Positions 1-11,726 of a stretch of 64,000 bases of DNA are shown in pieces (positions within the stretch are counted from its first letter, which is position 1; each line of letters starts with the position of its first letter). Source of the DNA: Marasmius tenuissimus (Eukaryota > Basidiomycota > Agaricomycetes > Agaricales > Marasmiaceae); contig JAQOTA010000050.1 in assembly GCA_029532415.1 (NCBI GenBank), positions 6,076,001 through 6,140,000 on the forward strand. Reading direction: 5' to 3'. The notes beneath the pieces are model-generated. The model was not told the origin of the DNA. It was given only the letters and a program-made list of their open reading frames with translations, and ran no database searches. A program made the translations under genes and the position numbers.

Positions 1-430
1 TAAACAATCTATATCATATACAAGGACAACAGGCACCTTCTAGTATGCAAGTCACGCTTACTCCCGCTCGTATACCAAGTTCTTATGCGATTCGCCGTCA
101 CCCTCTCTCTCTACGCGTCATGAACGATCTTTACATACCTCAGCTTAGCCAAGTTCTCAGCCTAGTATGACACCATCAGCACCCCACCATCTCCGCTTGT
201 AGGGTCAGATGGATCGAGAAGTTCCCAAATGACCTCTCCACAGCCCACTGCTACAGATCAAGAGTCTTCTCGTCCATCTCGAGCTCCCGTATCCACACTG
301 CCATCCTGTATCACTGTTTTTGTGTTCTATACATGAAATTCGAATGAACGTGTGGTTCATCTCCTTGCTTTCTGAAGCTACACTGGATGATAGTGGTCTG
401 ACGGAAGAGCGAATTGTGGATTTGCCAGGG
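1..430. other. Left edge, no gene recognised
   Basis: No open frame here has protein-like character or splice signals that would join it to another exon. The stretch precedes the first recognisable copy of the duplicated upstream block that starts near 431, so it may be the 3' flank of a further array member outside the window; nothing proves that. Confidence 0.4.
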
Positions 431-2407
431 CTCAGTGTGCGATCACGTTGAGACGCTCTGAGTAAGAAACGAGTCGGGCAGGCAATGCATATAGTGTACT
501 TGCATCTTTTCGAGAATATACTAAAGCCCAGAGCTATGGTGCAAACGCTAGGCGCTTGAGCAGTAGCAGGGCGTCGGGGTTGAGAGTCAACAGATATCAA
601 CGGTCAACCGCCCGAGCGGGAGTGAAGCGGGGTCATCTTTTCAAACTCCGACCGTTGGGCGACTGGCGCATCATGATCTCAATTAGAATTTTATGGCTCA
701 GGGACAACTACTTTCCCATCCACCTTCCCCTCCCCACCATGCTCATCAATTCTCTACTCATTTTACCTCCATTTGTCTCAGTTGACACGAAAGATGAAGA
801 AACTTTACTGTACGAGTACGAGTATAACGCGTTGTAAAGGCGGATGATACGATTAGACGGAATTCGGGGACTCTTGGACCTAGGTGCGTACGACAGGCAA
901 CCATTTACATTGAGGCCTGATATGACTTACGCGTTTTCTCTACCATTAGTAGCCCTGTGAAGCTCAGTCCCGTGCCCGACAATTTCCGATGGGACAAAAT
1001 AAGAATATGCCCGTCAACACAGCCGATAGTGACAGCTTGAGGAGGACGTGGTACGCTGGTACGTTCTGGGTCTTTCTATGGTCAGGATCTGTACCGACTA
1101 ATCCTAGACACGAATAGCACTCTACTACGCTCGCCACATCTCTCATCACAGCAGAACTCCCGCTCAATGTCCTCAGTCTACTACCGCGTATCTGAATCAA
1201 TCCTTGCCTAGTAAGCCAACGTTGTTGCTGTCAGTCAGATCAGAAGGCTAAGGTGAGCGTTAGGTAGCATTGGGTAGCGTGGGTCGATGGTTCCTCCGCA
1301 TGACGAATGAGGTCCTCCCAGGTCAGGTCGAAGGTCTTAGTCGGGTCATCATGTTCGTGAGTTACTGGCTATTGACCGTCCCAGAAGGCAAGTTGATGAT
1401 CTGGGCTCCTTTCGTTAAACTAGGCGGCGCCGTTATCGTGGGGCTCGTGAGGAGACAACTGGTGCTCTCAAAACTGGAGAGTACTACTTATTCACCAGCC
1501 CGCATATATCCTGCCTGATAACTTTTGGCTGATATATACTCCAGTTTTGGCTCAGAGAAAGCGCTGTTATGAGCAATATTATCAGTGCATGCTCAATGAC
1601 ATGGATGGTATGTCGTTCGACTCGCGCTTTGTCGGCAGGAAGCCGTCCCACTATGTTGGCTGATACATTCTCACAGCCACGGAAGTAATCAGACAAGTCC
1701 GCCCTATCAACATGTCTGGAACGCGAGACGTATCGCACTGCTGTAATAATCACTGGCGGGTGATGATTCGATCTCCCGCCCCACGAATGAACCCAGCATT
1801 GAATTGCGGCGATCATGTATGAGCACCGGCCGCAAGTCGCAATTTTCGACCTCATATTCTCTCTCGCCTCATGGCAGGAACGCGATGGACATGTCATCTT
1901 CGAGCGTTCTGAAGCTTGGCTGTAATCTCCTTCTCGCAACTCTCACTGACTCGCATAGACTGAGTGTCACGGGAGAAGGGGGTGATCGAGTAATCAGTGG
2001 GAACAATATGACGGTGAGTAGCAGGATGAGTCCGAATGACTAGCGTCCAGGCTGAACGTTTTCGATCCCAATACCCACTGATCTTATCTTTGGTAGGGTT
2101 AAAAAACATCCCATTGATGCGGATGCGTGGAGGTGATCATCTGACATCACATATGCATACAGTATTCCTGGAACTCTCATGGCGGTTGTGTAAGTATATA
2201 CATCTCAATCTATTACTGTCGTCCCCGCCGCCCTGGAATCGGTAGTTTCTTTTGACGATCTGCCGCAATCACAGATGAGAAAGCAGGGGTGGCAGAAGGG
2301 CCCTGACGACACAGATGGTTACTCAACGAAATCTTTCAGCCATCCATCTAAGTAAAGTACTGATTTGCAGCTCGATGAGCGTTTGAACCGCCGACATAGT
2401 ATAGGGG
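431..2407. repeat. Segmentally duplicated upstream block, copy A
   Basis: This non-coding block recurs upstream of array copies 2 and 3. Shared landmarks are 'gagacgctctgagta' near 451 (again near 4193, and in altered form near 8878), 'actccgaccgttgggcg' near 646 (again near 4340, 4865 and 16012) and 'cattagtagccctgtgaag' near 944 (again near 4640, 5238 and 16303). Open frames across it are broken differently in each copy, so it reads as co-duplicated intergenic DNA rather than a gene. An unrecognised non-coding RNA cannot be excluded. Confidence 0.7.
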
Positions 2408-2832
2408 CCTCTTGGTAAGGGATCCCGTCACCGCGAAAGCTTGAATTTGGCAGCGATACGCCTTTTACTAGTTCGAGTTACGGCCACTGAGTTGCTGTCC
2501 GGCGTTGTTTCAAGTTGCTTTCAATGCCGGGACGTTACAGCATTCCCACAGCACTCACTTTATGGTCTCTCGTCACCTCCGTGCGATCGTATTATCAGCC
2601 GCTGGCCTTGTTTCAGTCAATGCGACATTGAACAGCTCCCGCTGTAGATAAGGTTTGCACTGGTGACGAACATCCAGAGATCCAGAACTAATCAGGAACT
2701 CGCGTCCTGCGATTCACAATCCAACTCTCTTTTGACCAACTCTACGACGTTCACTTCATCGAGTTTGAATTTGTGAGCATCTCATCCTACTTGTCTTGGT
2801 AGCCTGGTGGTGACGAGTCCAGTTCAGTGTAC
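2408..2832 (+). promoter_or_regulatory. Proximal promoter and 5' leader of array copy 1
   Basis: The block starts with 'cctcttggtaagggatcccg', a sequence conserved ahead of copies 1-4 (2408, 6742, 17803, 19876) and always preceded within about 20 nt by a TATA-like run (here 'tagtatagggg'). The leader contains a predicted 55-nt intron (2773-2827) with donor GTGAGC and acceptor TTCAG. That intron sits at the same place in all six copies and ends five nucleotides before the chosen ATG. A 29-codon upstream ORF at about 2573-2662 looks signal-peptide-like but ends in a stop and is not conserved in copies 2 and 4. Confidence 0.55.
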
Positions 2833-3851
2833 ATGTCGGAGATTGTGGATGACAGCGCCACATCCATCTTAAGCTATTCTGCAAACACAGGCTGGAAAAA
2901 AAGCGGCAGGACCGATAAAAACGAGTACTTTTCGACAAGCCACGGGAGCTCATTTCCGGGGGCATTTGTAACATTCCGATTCAACGGTACGCAACCCCTA
3001 TATCTATCTGAACACTTTGACGTCGACTCAGCCTCACGGCAAACCATCACCAGGAACCACGGTCGAAGTGAAAGGAACTGTTTTCCAGGACAAGGAGGGC
3101 AGCAACAACAAATCACTCGCCATATTCATTCTCGACGAAGATGATCAAAATCCGGTCACATTCGAACGTAAACCGTCAAACGACATGCTCTATCAACACA
3201 CATTATACTCCAATCTTTCGCTTCAGTCTGATAAGGAACATACCTTGACTATGTCGCTCAACGACCTGCAATACCGCTTATGGTTCGACTATATTGAATA
3301 TACGCCCACGAACTCCGCTACAGATGCCGCTCCAGAATTGAATGCGTCATCGAATGTCCCGCCAGCGTCGAGCGTGGCGCCAGATGGAGCAACTGCCACA
3401 AACAAACCACGCAGCAGCGTTGATAATAAAGGGATTTCGACGGGACTTGTGGTGGGAGTCTCTGTAACGGCGGCCACCTTGACGGTTCTGATTGTCATCG
3501 GGTTGTGGTGGTTGCGAAGGAGGAAACGTATGAAACAGGCCTTGGAGGAGCCTGCGACTTCGTTCACGTACCTAAGCGGTCCCAACACCATGGCTCCTAT
3601 GGTCCAACGGGGATTTCGTCACAGTAAGTTTTCTTTTCGATTGATATCTGTGACTCCTGAGGAAAACTAACCAAACCATAGGTCAAGTCCAACCATATCC
3701 ATTAAGCATGAGCCCTACAGGCGGTTCGGGGAGGACCCGAATGCAGTACATTCCCTACCAGTACAGCTCAGCAACCTCAGCTTCTGGTACTGATCAAGAG
3801 CAGCCTCAGGACATTGAGTCGGAGCTTCCACCATATCGTAAGATAGCCTAA
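2833..3851 (+). CDS. Single-pass PPxY-tail membrane protein, array copy 1
   Basis: Predicted exons are 2833-2986, 3054-3623 and 3682-3851, giving 297 aa with consistent phases (GT-AG introns at 2987 and 3624). The start is the ATG directly after the leader intron, because the conserved VDDS motif follows within four residues and upstream frames are closed. Residues 1-150 form the ectodomain with the family signatures 'YFSTSHGS', 'VEVKGTV' and 'RLWFDYIEYTP'. A Ser/Thr/Ala stalk follows, then one membrane helix at about 181-205 (GLVVGVSV start, ending WWLRRRKR), then a tail with 'QYSSATSASGTDQEQ' that ends 'ELPPYRKIA'. There is no cleavable signal peptide, so a signal-anchor with the N-terminus outside is inferred. 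The function is unknown. The layout resembles Wsc/Mid2-like sensors and other basidiomycete single-pass ectodomain families; ligand and partner are not visible. Confidence 0.8.
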
Positions 3852-4170
3852 AGTCCAGCGTATTGGCGAATTGCTTGACGTACTTTGCGAATTCGATGCT
3901 TTGATTTCTCTTCGATCTTGGAATATCGTGTTTTGACATTTCGTGGATATATTAGTCACCTTCTTTCTCAGAAATAGAATGTAACTCAGACTGGATTCCA
4001 GGAGAGCAGGAGCAGGTAAAGGTGCACAGTGGGTAGCATCAAATGCAATAGTAAAGATAAAAAAAATCGAGAAAAATTGACCCATGGGCTCCGCGCCATT
4101 TCTAAGTTTCAGATTCCGGGCTCACCGTAAGTTGATACTAATTGATGTAGTGACTCAAATGTCGAATTGT
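3852..4170. other. 3' flank of array copy 1
   Basis: AT-richer downstream sequence, closely matching the flank of copy 2 (8540-8860), including 'ggtaaaggtgcacagtgggt' near 4015 and near 8717. This likely holds the 3' UTR and polyadenylation region of copy 1. No gene is seen. Confidence 0.5.
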
Positions 4171-6741
4171 CAAGGCTTAGGCGACCACCTTGAGACGCTC
4201 TGAGTAGAAAGCGAGTCGATAGACTATGAATATAGTGTACTTACATCTTTTCGAGCCTAGATAAAAGCCTGAGCTGGGAATCAACGTTCAACTCAAGTTC
4301 CACCGCCGCAGCAGAGCGGGGCCCCCATCTTTCAGACTCCGACCTGACTCCGACCGTTGGGCGGCTTACGCAATGATCTCGACTGTTCTCAGAGTCTCCA
4401 TGGCCCAGGAACGGCTTCTTTTCCACCCACTTTTCTTCCCCTCCCCACCATGCTCACCAGTCCTCTATTCAACTCACCTCAATTTGTATCATAGCTGGCA
4501 CGTATTGCGTGGAACCTTTCGTGTTGCAAAAGGCTGGATGTTATAAATAGATGGAGTCTAGGATTCTCGGACCTAGGTGCATATGATAGACAACATACCT
4601 AGAGTGAGGCTCGACCTAACGCATCCCCTCTACCATTAGTAGCCCTACGAACTTCGAAGTTCAGTCCTATGAGTGATAATTTCGATAAGATAGAACAAGA
4701 ACATTCCCGTCAAAACAGCCGATGCTGACAGCTGGAGGAAGGTGTGGTAGGGTGTGGTACGTCCTCGGTCTCTCTACGGGCTAGAGTACTAGTGAACGTT
4801 GAATTTTGACTCTGAGGGCCAACATCCAACTGCCCAAGCGGAGTGGAGTGGGGCTATCATCTAAACTCCGACCGCTGGGCGACTGGCGCATCATGATGAT
4901 CTCACACTTGCGACTAACTGGCAGTCACACAGGCTACGGAACCCTGCAGTTCCTAAATGGGACCACCGTAGGTCAACCTCTTACCTCTTACCTCAATTTG
5001 AATTTTCATGGCTCAGGCCCAGAGACGGCTCTTTTCCCATCTACCTTCTTCCCCTCCCCACCATGCTCATCAGTTCTCTACTCATTTTACCTTAATTCGT
5101 CTCAGTTGGCACGAAACATGAAAACACGTTGTAAAGGCGGATGATACGATCAGACGGAATTCGGGACTCTTGGACCTAGGCGCGTACGACAAGCAACCAT
5201 TTACATTGAGGCCTGACTTACGTGTTTTCTCTGTCATTAGTAGGTCTGTGAAGCCCAGTCCCGTGGCCGACAATTTCTGATGGGACAAAAGAAGAATATA
5301 TGTCTGTCAACACAGCCGATGCTGAAGCGCTGGCAGCTCCATGAGGGGGGCGTGGTGGGTCCTGGTACGTCCTGGGCCTTTCTATGGTCGGGATCTGTGA
5401 TAACTAGTCCCTACACACGAATATCCGTCGCACTCTACTTCGCTCTCCGCATCTCTCACCACCACAGAACTCCCGCTCAGGCCATATATGATATGTCCTC
5501 AGTCTACTACCGCGAATCCGAATTAATCCTTGCCTACTAAGCCAACGACGTTGCTATCAGTCAGATCAGAAGGTTAAGGTGAGCGTTGGGTAGCATTGGG
5601 TAGCATTGGTCAATGGTTCCTCTGCGTGACGAATGAGGGTCGAGGGTCTCAGTTGGGTCATCATGTTCGTGAGTTACTGGCTGTTGATCGTGCCGGAGAA
5701 CAAGTCAATGATTTAGATTCCTTCCGTTAAACTAGGCGGCGCTGTTATCGTGGGGTTTGTGAGAAGGAAACACAACTGGTACTCTCAAGGTTGGAGAGTA
5801 CCGAGTTCTTCACCAGCTCCGCATATATCTGCCTAATGACTTTTGGTTGATCTATGCTCCAGCTTTGGCTCTGAGAAAGCGCTATTCTGAGCGTTATTAT
5901 CATTGCACGCTCAATGACATGGATGGTATGTTGTTTGGCTTGCGCTTTGCTGGCAGGGAGTCAAGCCGTCTCACCATGCTGGCTGATACATTTTCACAAC
6001 CACGTAGATATATCAGACAAGTTCGCCCTATCAACATGTTTGGAACGCGAGACGTGTCGTACTGCTGTAATGGCCACTGGTGGGTAATATCTACTGGTAG
6101 GCGATGATTAGATCTTTCGCCCCAGGAATGAACACAGTAATGAATCGCGGCGATTGTGTATGAACACTGGATGCAAGCCGCAATTTTCGACCTCATATCT
6201 TCTCTGGCCTCATATGGCAGGAATGCGATGGACATGTCATCCTCGAGTGGTTTGAAGTTTAAATGCAATCTCCCTCTCGTGATTCTCAACTCGTATAGAC
6301 TGAGTGTCCGAGTCGCGGGAGGAAGCCGGGTGATCGAGTGATCAGCAGGAACAATATGACGGTGAGTAGCAGGGTGAGTCCGTATTACTGGCGTCTAGTC
6401 TGAACGTCTCCGATACCAATACCCACTGAACCTATTTTTGACAGGATCGGGATGCGACCCCATTGATGCAAGGGCAATCATCTAACAGCACATACACATA
6501 CAGTGTTCCGGAACTCTCACGACGGCTGTGTAAGTATATATCCCAATTGATTACCGTCAACCCCACCGCCCTGGAATCGGTAAGTTCTTTTGAGTCGAAC
6601 TGCCACAATGCTAGACGCTGAGATGGCAGGCATAGCACAAGGGCGTGAAGACATAGGTGGCTAAACGGAATTTGACCACCCACCCACCTGGGTACGCATT
6701 TGCAATTTGATGCGCGCGTCCGAACCGCTGATATAAAGGAA
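4171..6741. repeat. Segmentally duplicated upstream block, copy B (with internal tandem repeat)
   Basis: Homologous to 431-2407 and 15915-17802. It also holds an internal duplication: a block of roughly 0.5-0.6 kb beginning near 4260 is repeated beginning near 4800. Both carry the 'ccctccccaccatgctca' and 'tctcggacctaggtg / cttggacctaggcg' landmarks. This makes copy B longer than copy A. No coding frame survives in all copies. Confidence 0.7.
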
Positions 6742-7549
6742 CCTCTTGGCAAGGGATCCCGTCACCACGGAAGTCCAAACCTAGCAACGCCTTTTGCTGT
6801 TGTGCATACGGCCTAGTCACCACTAGTTTGGACACGCGCCATGTCGATCCAGCAGCGATGGTCCTGGCCGCCTGACTGAGCAGGGTCTCAGAACCCGCCA
6901 GAACCGGCCCGACAACTACCATCTTCCACCACCCCAGGCTTTTCTGGTGCTGAAAACCCCCCTCATGAGCAATCCCAGCGCCTCGAAAATACGGTAACGT
7001 TGGGCCAGCCTCAGCCGGCGTTTAACGGGCGTTTGACAGAGCATTTAGGCGCCACGCCGAACTGGCCGGACATTGAAAGATGAACTCGGTCAGTTTTGCT
7101 CCAATGAACTATCACTGTCAGACAGTCAGTCAATATGTTTGGATTGCATGTGCTAAAATTTCTGTACAAAAGTAGCGGTGACCAGGCCGTGTGCACCATA
7201 TTTCAAGTACGGTGCTACTTAGCTGCTATCGGATGTTGGCTTTTCATGGTGGAGACGCTACAGCATTCGCAGCGCTTACCTTATGGTTTCATCTCCGAGC
7301 GGTCGTTCCATCAGCTACTGATGAACTTATTCTACTTAGGGCAACAAAGCCGGACAGCTCTCGGCGTATATAAGATTTACACGGACATCCCTAGAAACCC
7401 GAAGCTACTTAGGAACTCACGACGTGCGATTGAGCATTCGTCCCTCTTTTGACCAAGTCTACAACGTCCGTTTTATCGAGTTCAAATTTGTGAGTATCCC
7501 ATCCTGCTTGTCTTGACAGCCCGGTGATGATGAGTCTAGTTTAGTGTAT
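6742..7549 (+). promoter_or_regulatory. Proximal promoter and 5' leader of array copy 2
   Basis: Starts with the conserved 'cctcttggcaagggatcccg' directly after the TATA-like 'gatataaagg' (6730). A second TATA-like element, 'gtatataag', lies at 7367. The leader intron is 7490-7544 (GTGAGT donor, TTTAG acceptor, 55 nt). Relative to copy 1 the promoter carries an insertion of several hundred bases between the conserved start and the leader. Confidence 0.55.
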
Positions 7550-8539
7550 ATGTCAAAAATCAAGGTTGATGACAGCGATAAGACCATCCTAAGCTATTCC
7601 GAAGACACAAAATGGGAGAAAAGTCGCAGGGCCGATCCAAACGAGTACAAGACAACGAGCCACGGGAGCTTCTTTGTGGGGGCGACTGTGAGTCTACGGT
7701 TCAACGGTGCGCCAACTTCTATATCTATCTGGATACTCCGACGTTAACTCAGCCTCGCGGTAAACTACCACCAGGGACCACAGTGGAAGTGAAAGGAACT
7801 GTTCTCAAGGATAACAGGAACAAGACATCACTCGCAATATTTACTCTTGACGATGATGGCCAAAATATGTTTACATTCGATCGAAGCCCGTCAAAGGACA
7901 CGCTCTACAATCACACATTATATTCCAATATGTCGCTTCGGGCCGATAAAGAACATACTTTGAACATGTTGCTCAATGACGAGGATAAGCGCTTATGGCT
8001 CGACTATATCGAATATACACCGACAAGCTCCGCTACAGATCCTCCTCCAGAATCGAGCGCGACATCAGATATCCTCCCAGGGTCGACGAACGAGCCACAG
8101 AACAGCGTTGATCATGAAGGGATTTCAACGGGACTTGTGGTGGGAGTCTCTGTAGCGGCCGTTATCTTGACGGTTTTGGTTGTCATTGGTCTGTGGTGGT
8201 TGCGAAGAAGGGATCGTATAAAGCAGGCCTCGGAAGAGCCTGCGGCTTCGTTCATGCACCCCAGCGGTCCTAACACCGTGGCTCCTATGGTCCAACGTGG
8301 ATTTCGCCACGGTAAGTTTTCTTTTCAATCAATATTTGTGGCTCCTGAGGAAGGCTGACCTAACTACAGGTCATGTTCAACCATATCCATCAACAATGAT
8401 CCCTTCAGGCGGTCCGAGGAGGCCCCAAATTCAGTACATTCCCTCCCAGTACAGTTCAGCAACCTCAGCTTCTGGTACAGATCAAGAGCAGCCTCAGGAC
8501 ATCGAGTCGGAGCTGCCACCATATCGAAAGAGAGCCTAA
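7550..8539 (+). CDS. Single-pass PPxY-tail membrane protein, array copy 2
   Basis: Exons 7550-7706, 7775-8311 and 8370-8539 give 287 aa. The order is the same as copy 1: MSKIKVDDSD start, 'KTTSHGS', 'VEVKGTV', 'RLWLDYIEYTP', a stalk, a membrane helix at about 172-195 followed by WWLRRRDR, and a tail ending 'ELPPYRKRA'. The stalk is shorter than in copy 1. The tail exon is nearly the same as that of copy 1, and the first exon is the least similar part. This fits a recent duplicate with changes concentrated in the outside domain; that is a visual impression, not a measured rate. Confidence 0.82.
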
Positions 8540-8952
8540 AATTCAGTTTATTGGCAAAGCACTTGATGTACTTGGCGAATTGATGCTTTGATTTCTCTTT
8601 TATCGTGGGATATCGCGTTTCAACATTTCGTGGGTAGGTAGCACAAGTATCATAATCACCTTCTTTTTCCCCAAAATAGAATGCGACTCGGACTGGGTTG
8701 CAGGAGAGCAGGAGCAGGTAAAGGTGCACAGTGGGTAGCATCAAATGCAATAGTAAAGATAAAAAAAATCGAGAAAGATTGATCCACGGGTGCCGCGCCG
8801 TCTTTCAGATTCCGAGCTCTCCGTAAGTTATTGTGGTGACTTGAAATGTCTGATTGTCAAGGCTTAGGCGACCGCTTTGAGACGCTATGAGACTTGAGTA
8901 GGAAGCGAGTTGATAGGTTATACCATTATAGTGTACTTGGATCTTCTCGAAC
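8540..8952. repeat. 3' flank of copy 2 and start of duplicated block C
   Basis: The first part matches the copy 1 downstream flank (3852-4170). From about 8861 ('aggcttaggcgacc') it is the beginning of the third upstream block, which resumes after the LINE at 15915. No gene is seen. Confidence 0.6.
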
Positions 8953-8960
8953 ATAGACCG
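8953..8960. repeat. Target site duplication of LINE, left copy (atagaccg)
   Basis: The 8-mer atagaccg is repeated at 15915-15922. Removing 8961-15922 restores a continuous match to block B (its 'tcgagcctag ... gagctgggaatc' near 4252), which confirms the insertion borders. Confidence 0.8.
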
Positions 8961-10001
8961 TACTATCCAATCTTACGACTCCCACGGGCGACAACGACAA
9001 AAAACAGCAGCAAGTAGGCAACAGACGACGAAGCCGTAGAGACCAAGGAACCCGAAAGAGCCTGGAAGGGATTGGGATGAAGGAGAGCTGGCGCAAGACG
9101 AGGATGCTATAACAGAGAAAGGAGGAAGCAGTTTTCGCTGAGACAAACGCTACGTGGCATACTCCTCATCGCTCTTCCTGCTCACAGATCTACCCAAGCT
9201 CATCAGACTATCAGTGCTGAGCAGCGGGCATCACAGCCTGTCGGAGGCTATCAGAGTAACGGCCGTACTCGATGCCCGTACTCTAGATCCCCCAACAAAA
9301 TCAGAGATATATTCTCGGCCCTCGCAAGGAGGAGTGGAAGGTCGTTAGGACGCCTGCAACGGTTTCAAATGGACTCGGATGCCAGTCAATCCTGGCCCAG
9401 TACCAGCGTCACCGCACAATACGTTACACGACCCCCTCATCCAGCTCAGAGGTCAGATATAGAACACTGCAGCCAATCCCCCCTTCTACTTCCTACTTCC
9501 TACTTCCTACTGTCTACTCTGTACACCATCTACCGCATACTCTGAACACCGCATGTCGAGTTGCCTGGTACCTATAACAACGAAGACGCTTGATCTTTAC
9601 ACCCAGCAATTGCAAAGGCGACGGATATGACACGGCCTGCCTAAACGTGAAACGCGTTCCGGCCCTTGATCGGCGGGTTACTGGATAATATGTCAGTGAA
9701 AACCGGGTCAATACGGTCAGACAGCCAGATGCTGCCTATTCAAAGACTGACCTCGCAAGCCTCTGGACAACACGGAAGACATAAAATTTGAAGAAATCTT
9801 GACTCAGATTTGAAACTGGTCGTAGTTTCTAGATCTATGAGTCTCAACCTTGTCCCAATTGCCAACTCCGCGGACCTCTTAAGGAGCCGGAGGAAGTAGA
9901 GACCTGGACATACCTGCCTTATCGAAACAGCCCCGTAAAATCAGCTTCTCTGCCAATACTCCTCACCCGCTACCTCTTACTCCGTTCCTAATCGTGTCAC
10001 T
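8961..10001 (+). other. LINE 5' untranslated region
   Basis: No long frame. It contains a short pyrimidine-rich tandem run at about 9485-9510 (repeats of cttcctact) and a pyrimidine-rich stretch before the ORF1 start. An internal promoter would be expected here from LINE biology, but no specific element is recognised. Confidence 0.5.
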
Positions 10002-11649
10002 ATGTCCCCAAACACCAACCAAATCCCCATCGACTCTGAAGTCAGCCAGTCGACTGGGCCTGGCGACTCCTACTCCGCCAACAATAACAACGGTGGCGCC
10101 GCCAACAGTGACGAGCGACAAGTCGACCAACCACGTCTTACGCCTGTCGCAACGATTGCGGCAAATCTAACTACGCCCAGTGCGAGACCAGTCCAACAAC
10201 AGGAGAATGATATCTCTGGTGTATCTGAACCTGCCAGTACGAATCAGTATGTCCCGCCGCCCGTCAGGTTTATGTGCATGGACCTAACAACTTAACCCCG
10301 GTAGACATCCCACTGGGGACGAAGGACCAAACATTGCCACGCCTACTTCCTCGAGCCAACAGCCCATCTCTCCTCGCAAATCTCGCCGCGGATTGAGAAA
10401 GACGGCGTCCATGGCTTCCGTCTCTGGAGATCCGAAGGACAAAGACGATGATCTTGACGAGAACTCACTAGCAGATCAACCTGGAAGCACAGTGTGGACT
10501 GCTAATAGGAAGTGGTATGCGTTATGTCACCCACTCAACATAATATCTCTAACTAACCCATACCCCAGGGTCGTGACCAGTATCAAAGGGAATGCGAAAC
10601 GACTTGACCAACTCGAAAGTGCGCAACAGGCTATCGCCGACGAGGCCAAAGCTCGGGAGGAGGAATCGCGTCGGGACCTACAGGCCCTTGCGCGCACAAT
10701 CCAAGACTCGCAACTCCCTGCCAACGGTGCCGGGAATACCGGCCTCATAGACCTGGCCAGAGACCCTATCATCACCTCCCTTGTCAACACGTCTAGGACC
10801 ATACAAGCGAGCCTCCGGGATGTCAGTGAGAGCGTCAGAGAAACCCGCCTTGCTTTCAATGACCTCGCCACCCTCATTGGCAGGTGTCAATCCCGAGAGG
10901 AAGCCATGGACATGATCTCGTCGCTCCAGGCAAACATCGAGGAGCTACGCTCTATAGTCGCTCGGCCTCCTCTCCACCCGGTCTCTACATCGTCGGTACA
11001 AGAGAACCCAGCCACCCCGACCAATATTGCTGGCGCTCACTTGATCCAACAACGTGCCCCCACTACCCTCACGCCACCTGTACCTTCGTCTGCTGGCTTT
11101 AGCGGCCAAGGCCAGCCAACAGTGGGCACGACACCACTTACTATTCCCCACATTGTGTCCCAGGCCACGGTCATCCCAACCATCCCTTCGAGTACAGAGG
11201 GTCCACCAATTAGGACTGGAACGTCCTTCAACCCGCCCCTCAGCAGCTCCATGAAAGGAAAGCGGCCGGCTGAGCGACCAGCGGAACGTGGTAGCTCCAA
11301 GAAGGCAAAGATGGACGGGACGTTTACAGTAGTGACTGGCTACACCGAAGCTGCGGGACACCCAGTTAGTATTGCACAGGCGATCATGCGCACACTCAGA
11401 CTCTCCCCTATGGAGCTGGTAACGGCTAACTGGAAGAAAGGATCTCGTGGATTCATCGAGATGCACTTCCGCTCCGCCGAGGCCGCTAACACCTACGCGA
11501 TGGTCCTCAATTCCAACAACACGGACCCGGACCTACCAGAACTGCATGGCCTGTGTGCTGAGCTTGTTGACGAGACGACATACAATCCAATGGGTACATA
11601 CACGGGCACCTTCCCCGGTCCCTCTAACCCCGGCCCCTCGACTCGGTAA
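10002..11649 (+). CDS. LINE ORF1 protein (predicted two introns)
   Basis: ATG at 10002; predicted exons 10002-10246, 10305-10514 and 10569-11649 encode about 511 aa. The first frame otherwise ends at a stop at 10295. The segment 10247-10304 has a GTATGT donor, a ctaac branch site and a TAG acceptor and restores the frame. The segment 10515-10568 has the same signals and is 54 nt, so it is readable either way. The middle carries a charged helix likely to form a coiled coil (KRLDQLESAQQ onward). The C-terminal 110 residues (FTVVTGYTEAAG ... GFIEMHFRSAEAA) look like a small RNA-binding fold. No zinc knuckle is seen. Its role would be binding LINE RNA into a particle. Confidence 0.7.
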
Positions 11650-11726
11650 TTACAATCGCCCTACATGATACACCTACCATAATATGAACTTACCATTTAA
11701 ATATACAATAAACTAGACTCCGACCT

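Noticed and set aside
2573..2662. Signal-peptide-like 29-codon ORF (MVSRHLRAIVLSAAGLVSVN start) before array copy 1, with a relative at about 17967
   Set aside because: It ends in TAA, cannot be spliced in frame to the ectodomain, most differences between copies 1 and 3 change the residue, and it is broken in copies 2 and 4. Kept only as a possible upstream ORF.
1484..6289. - strand frames at 1484-1939 and 5900-6289 (and a related one at 17091-17342) that share stretches such as 'PYEAREDMRSKIA'
   Set aside because: They are similar only because the blocks are duplicated. Lengths and ends differ in each copy, stops and shifts fall at different places, and no domain or splice structure appears.
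9485..9512. Short pyrimidine tandem run in the LINE 5' region as a functional element
   Set aside because: Only three to four repeats of a 9-mer; too short to call more than a microsatellite.
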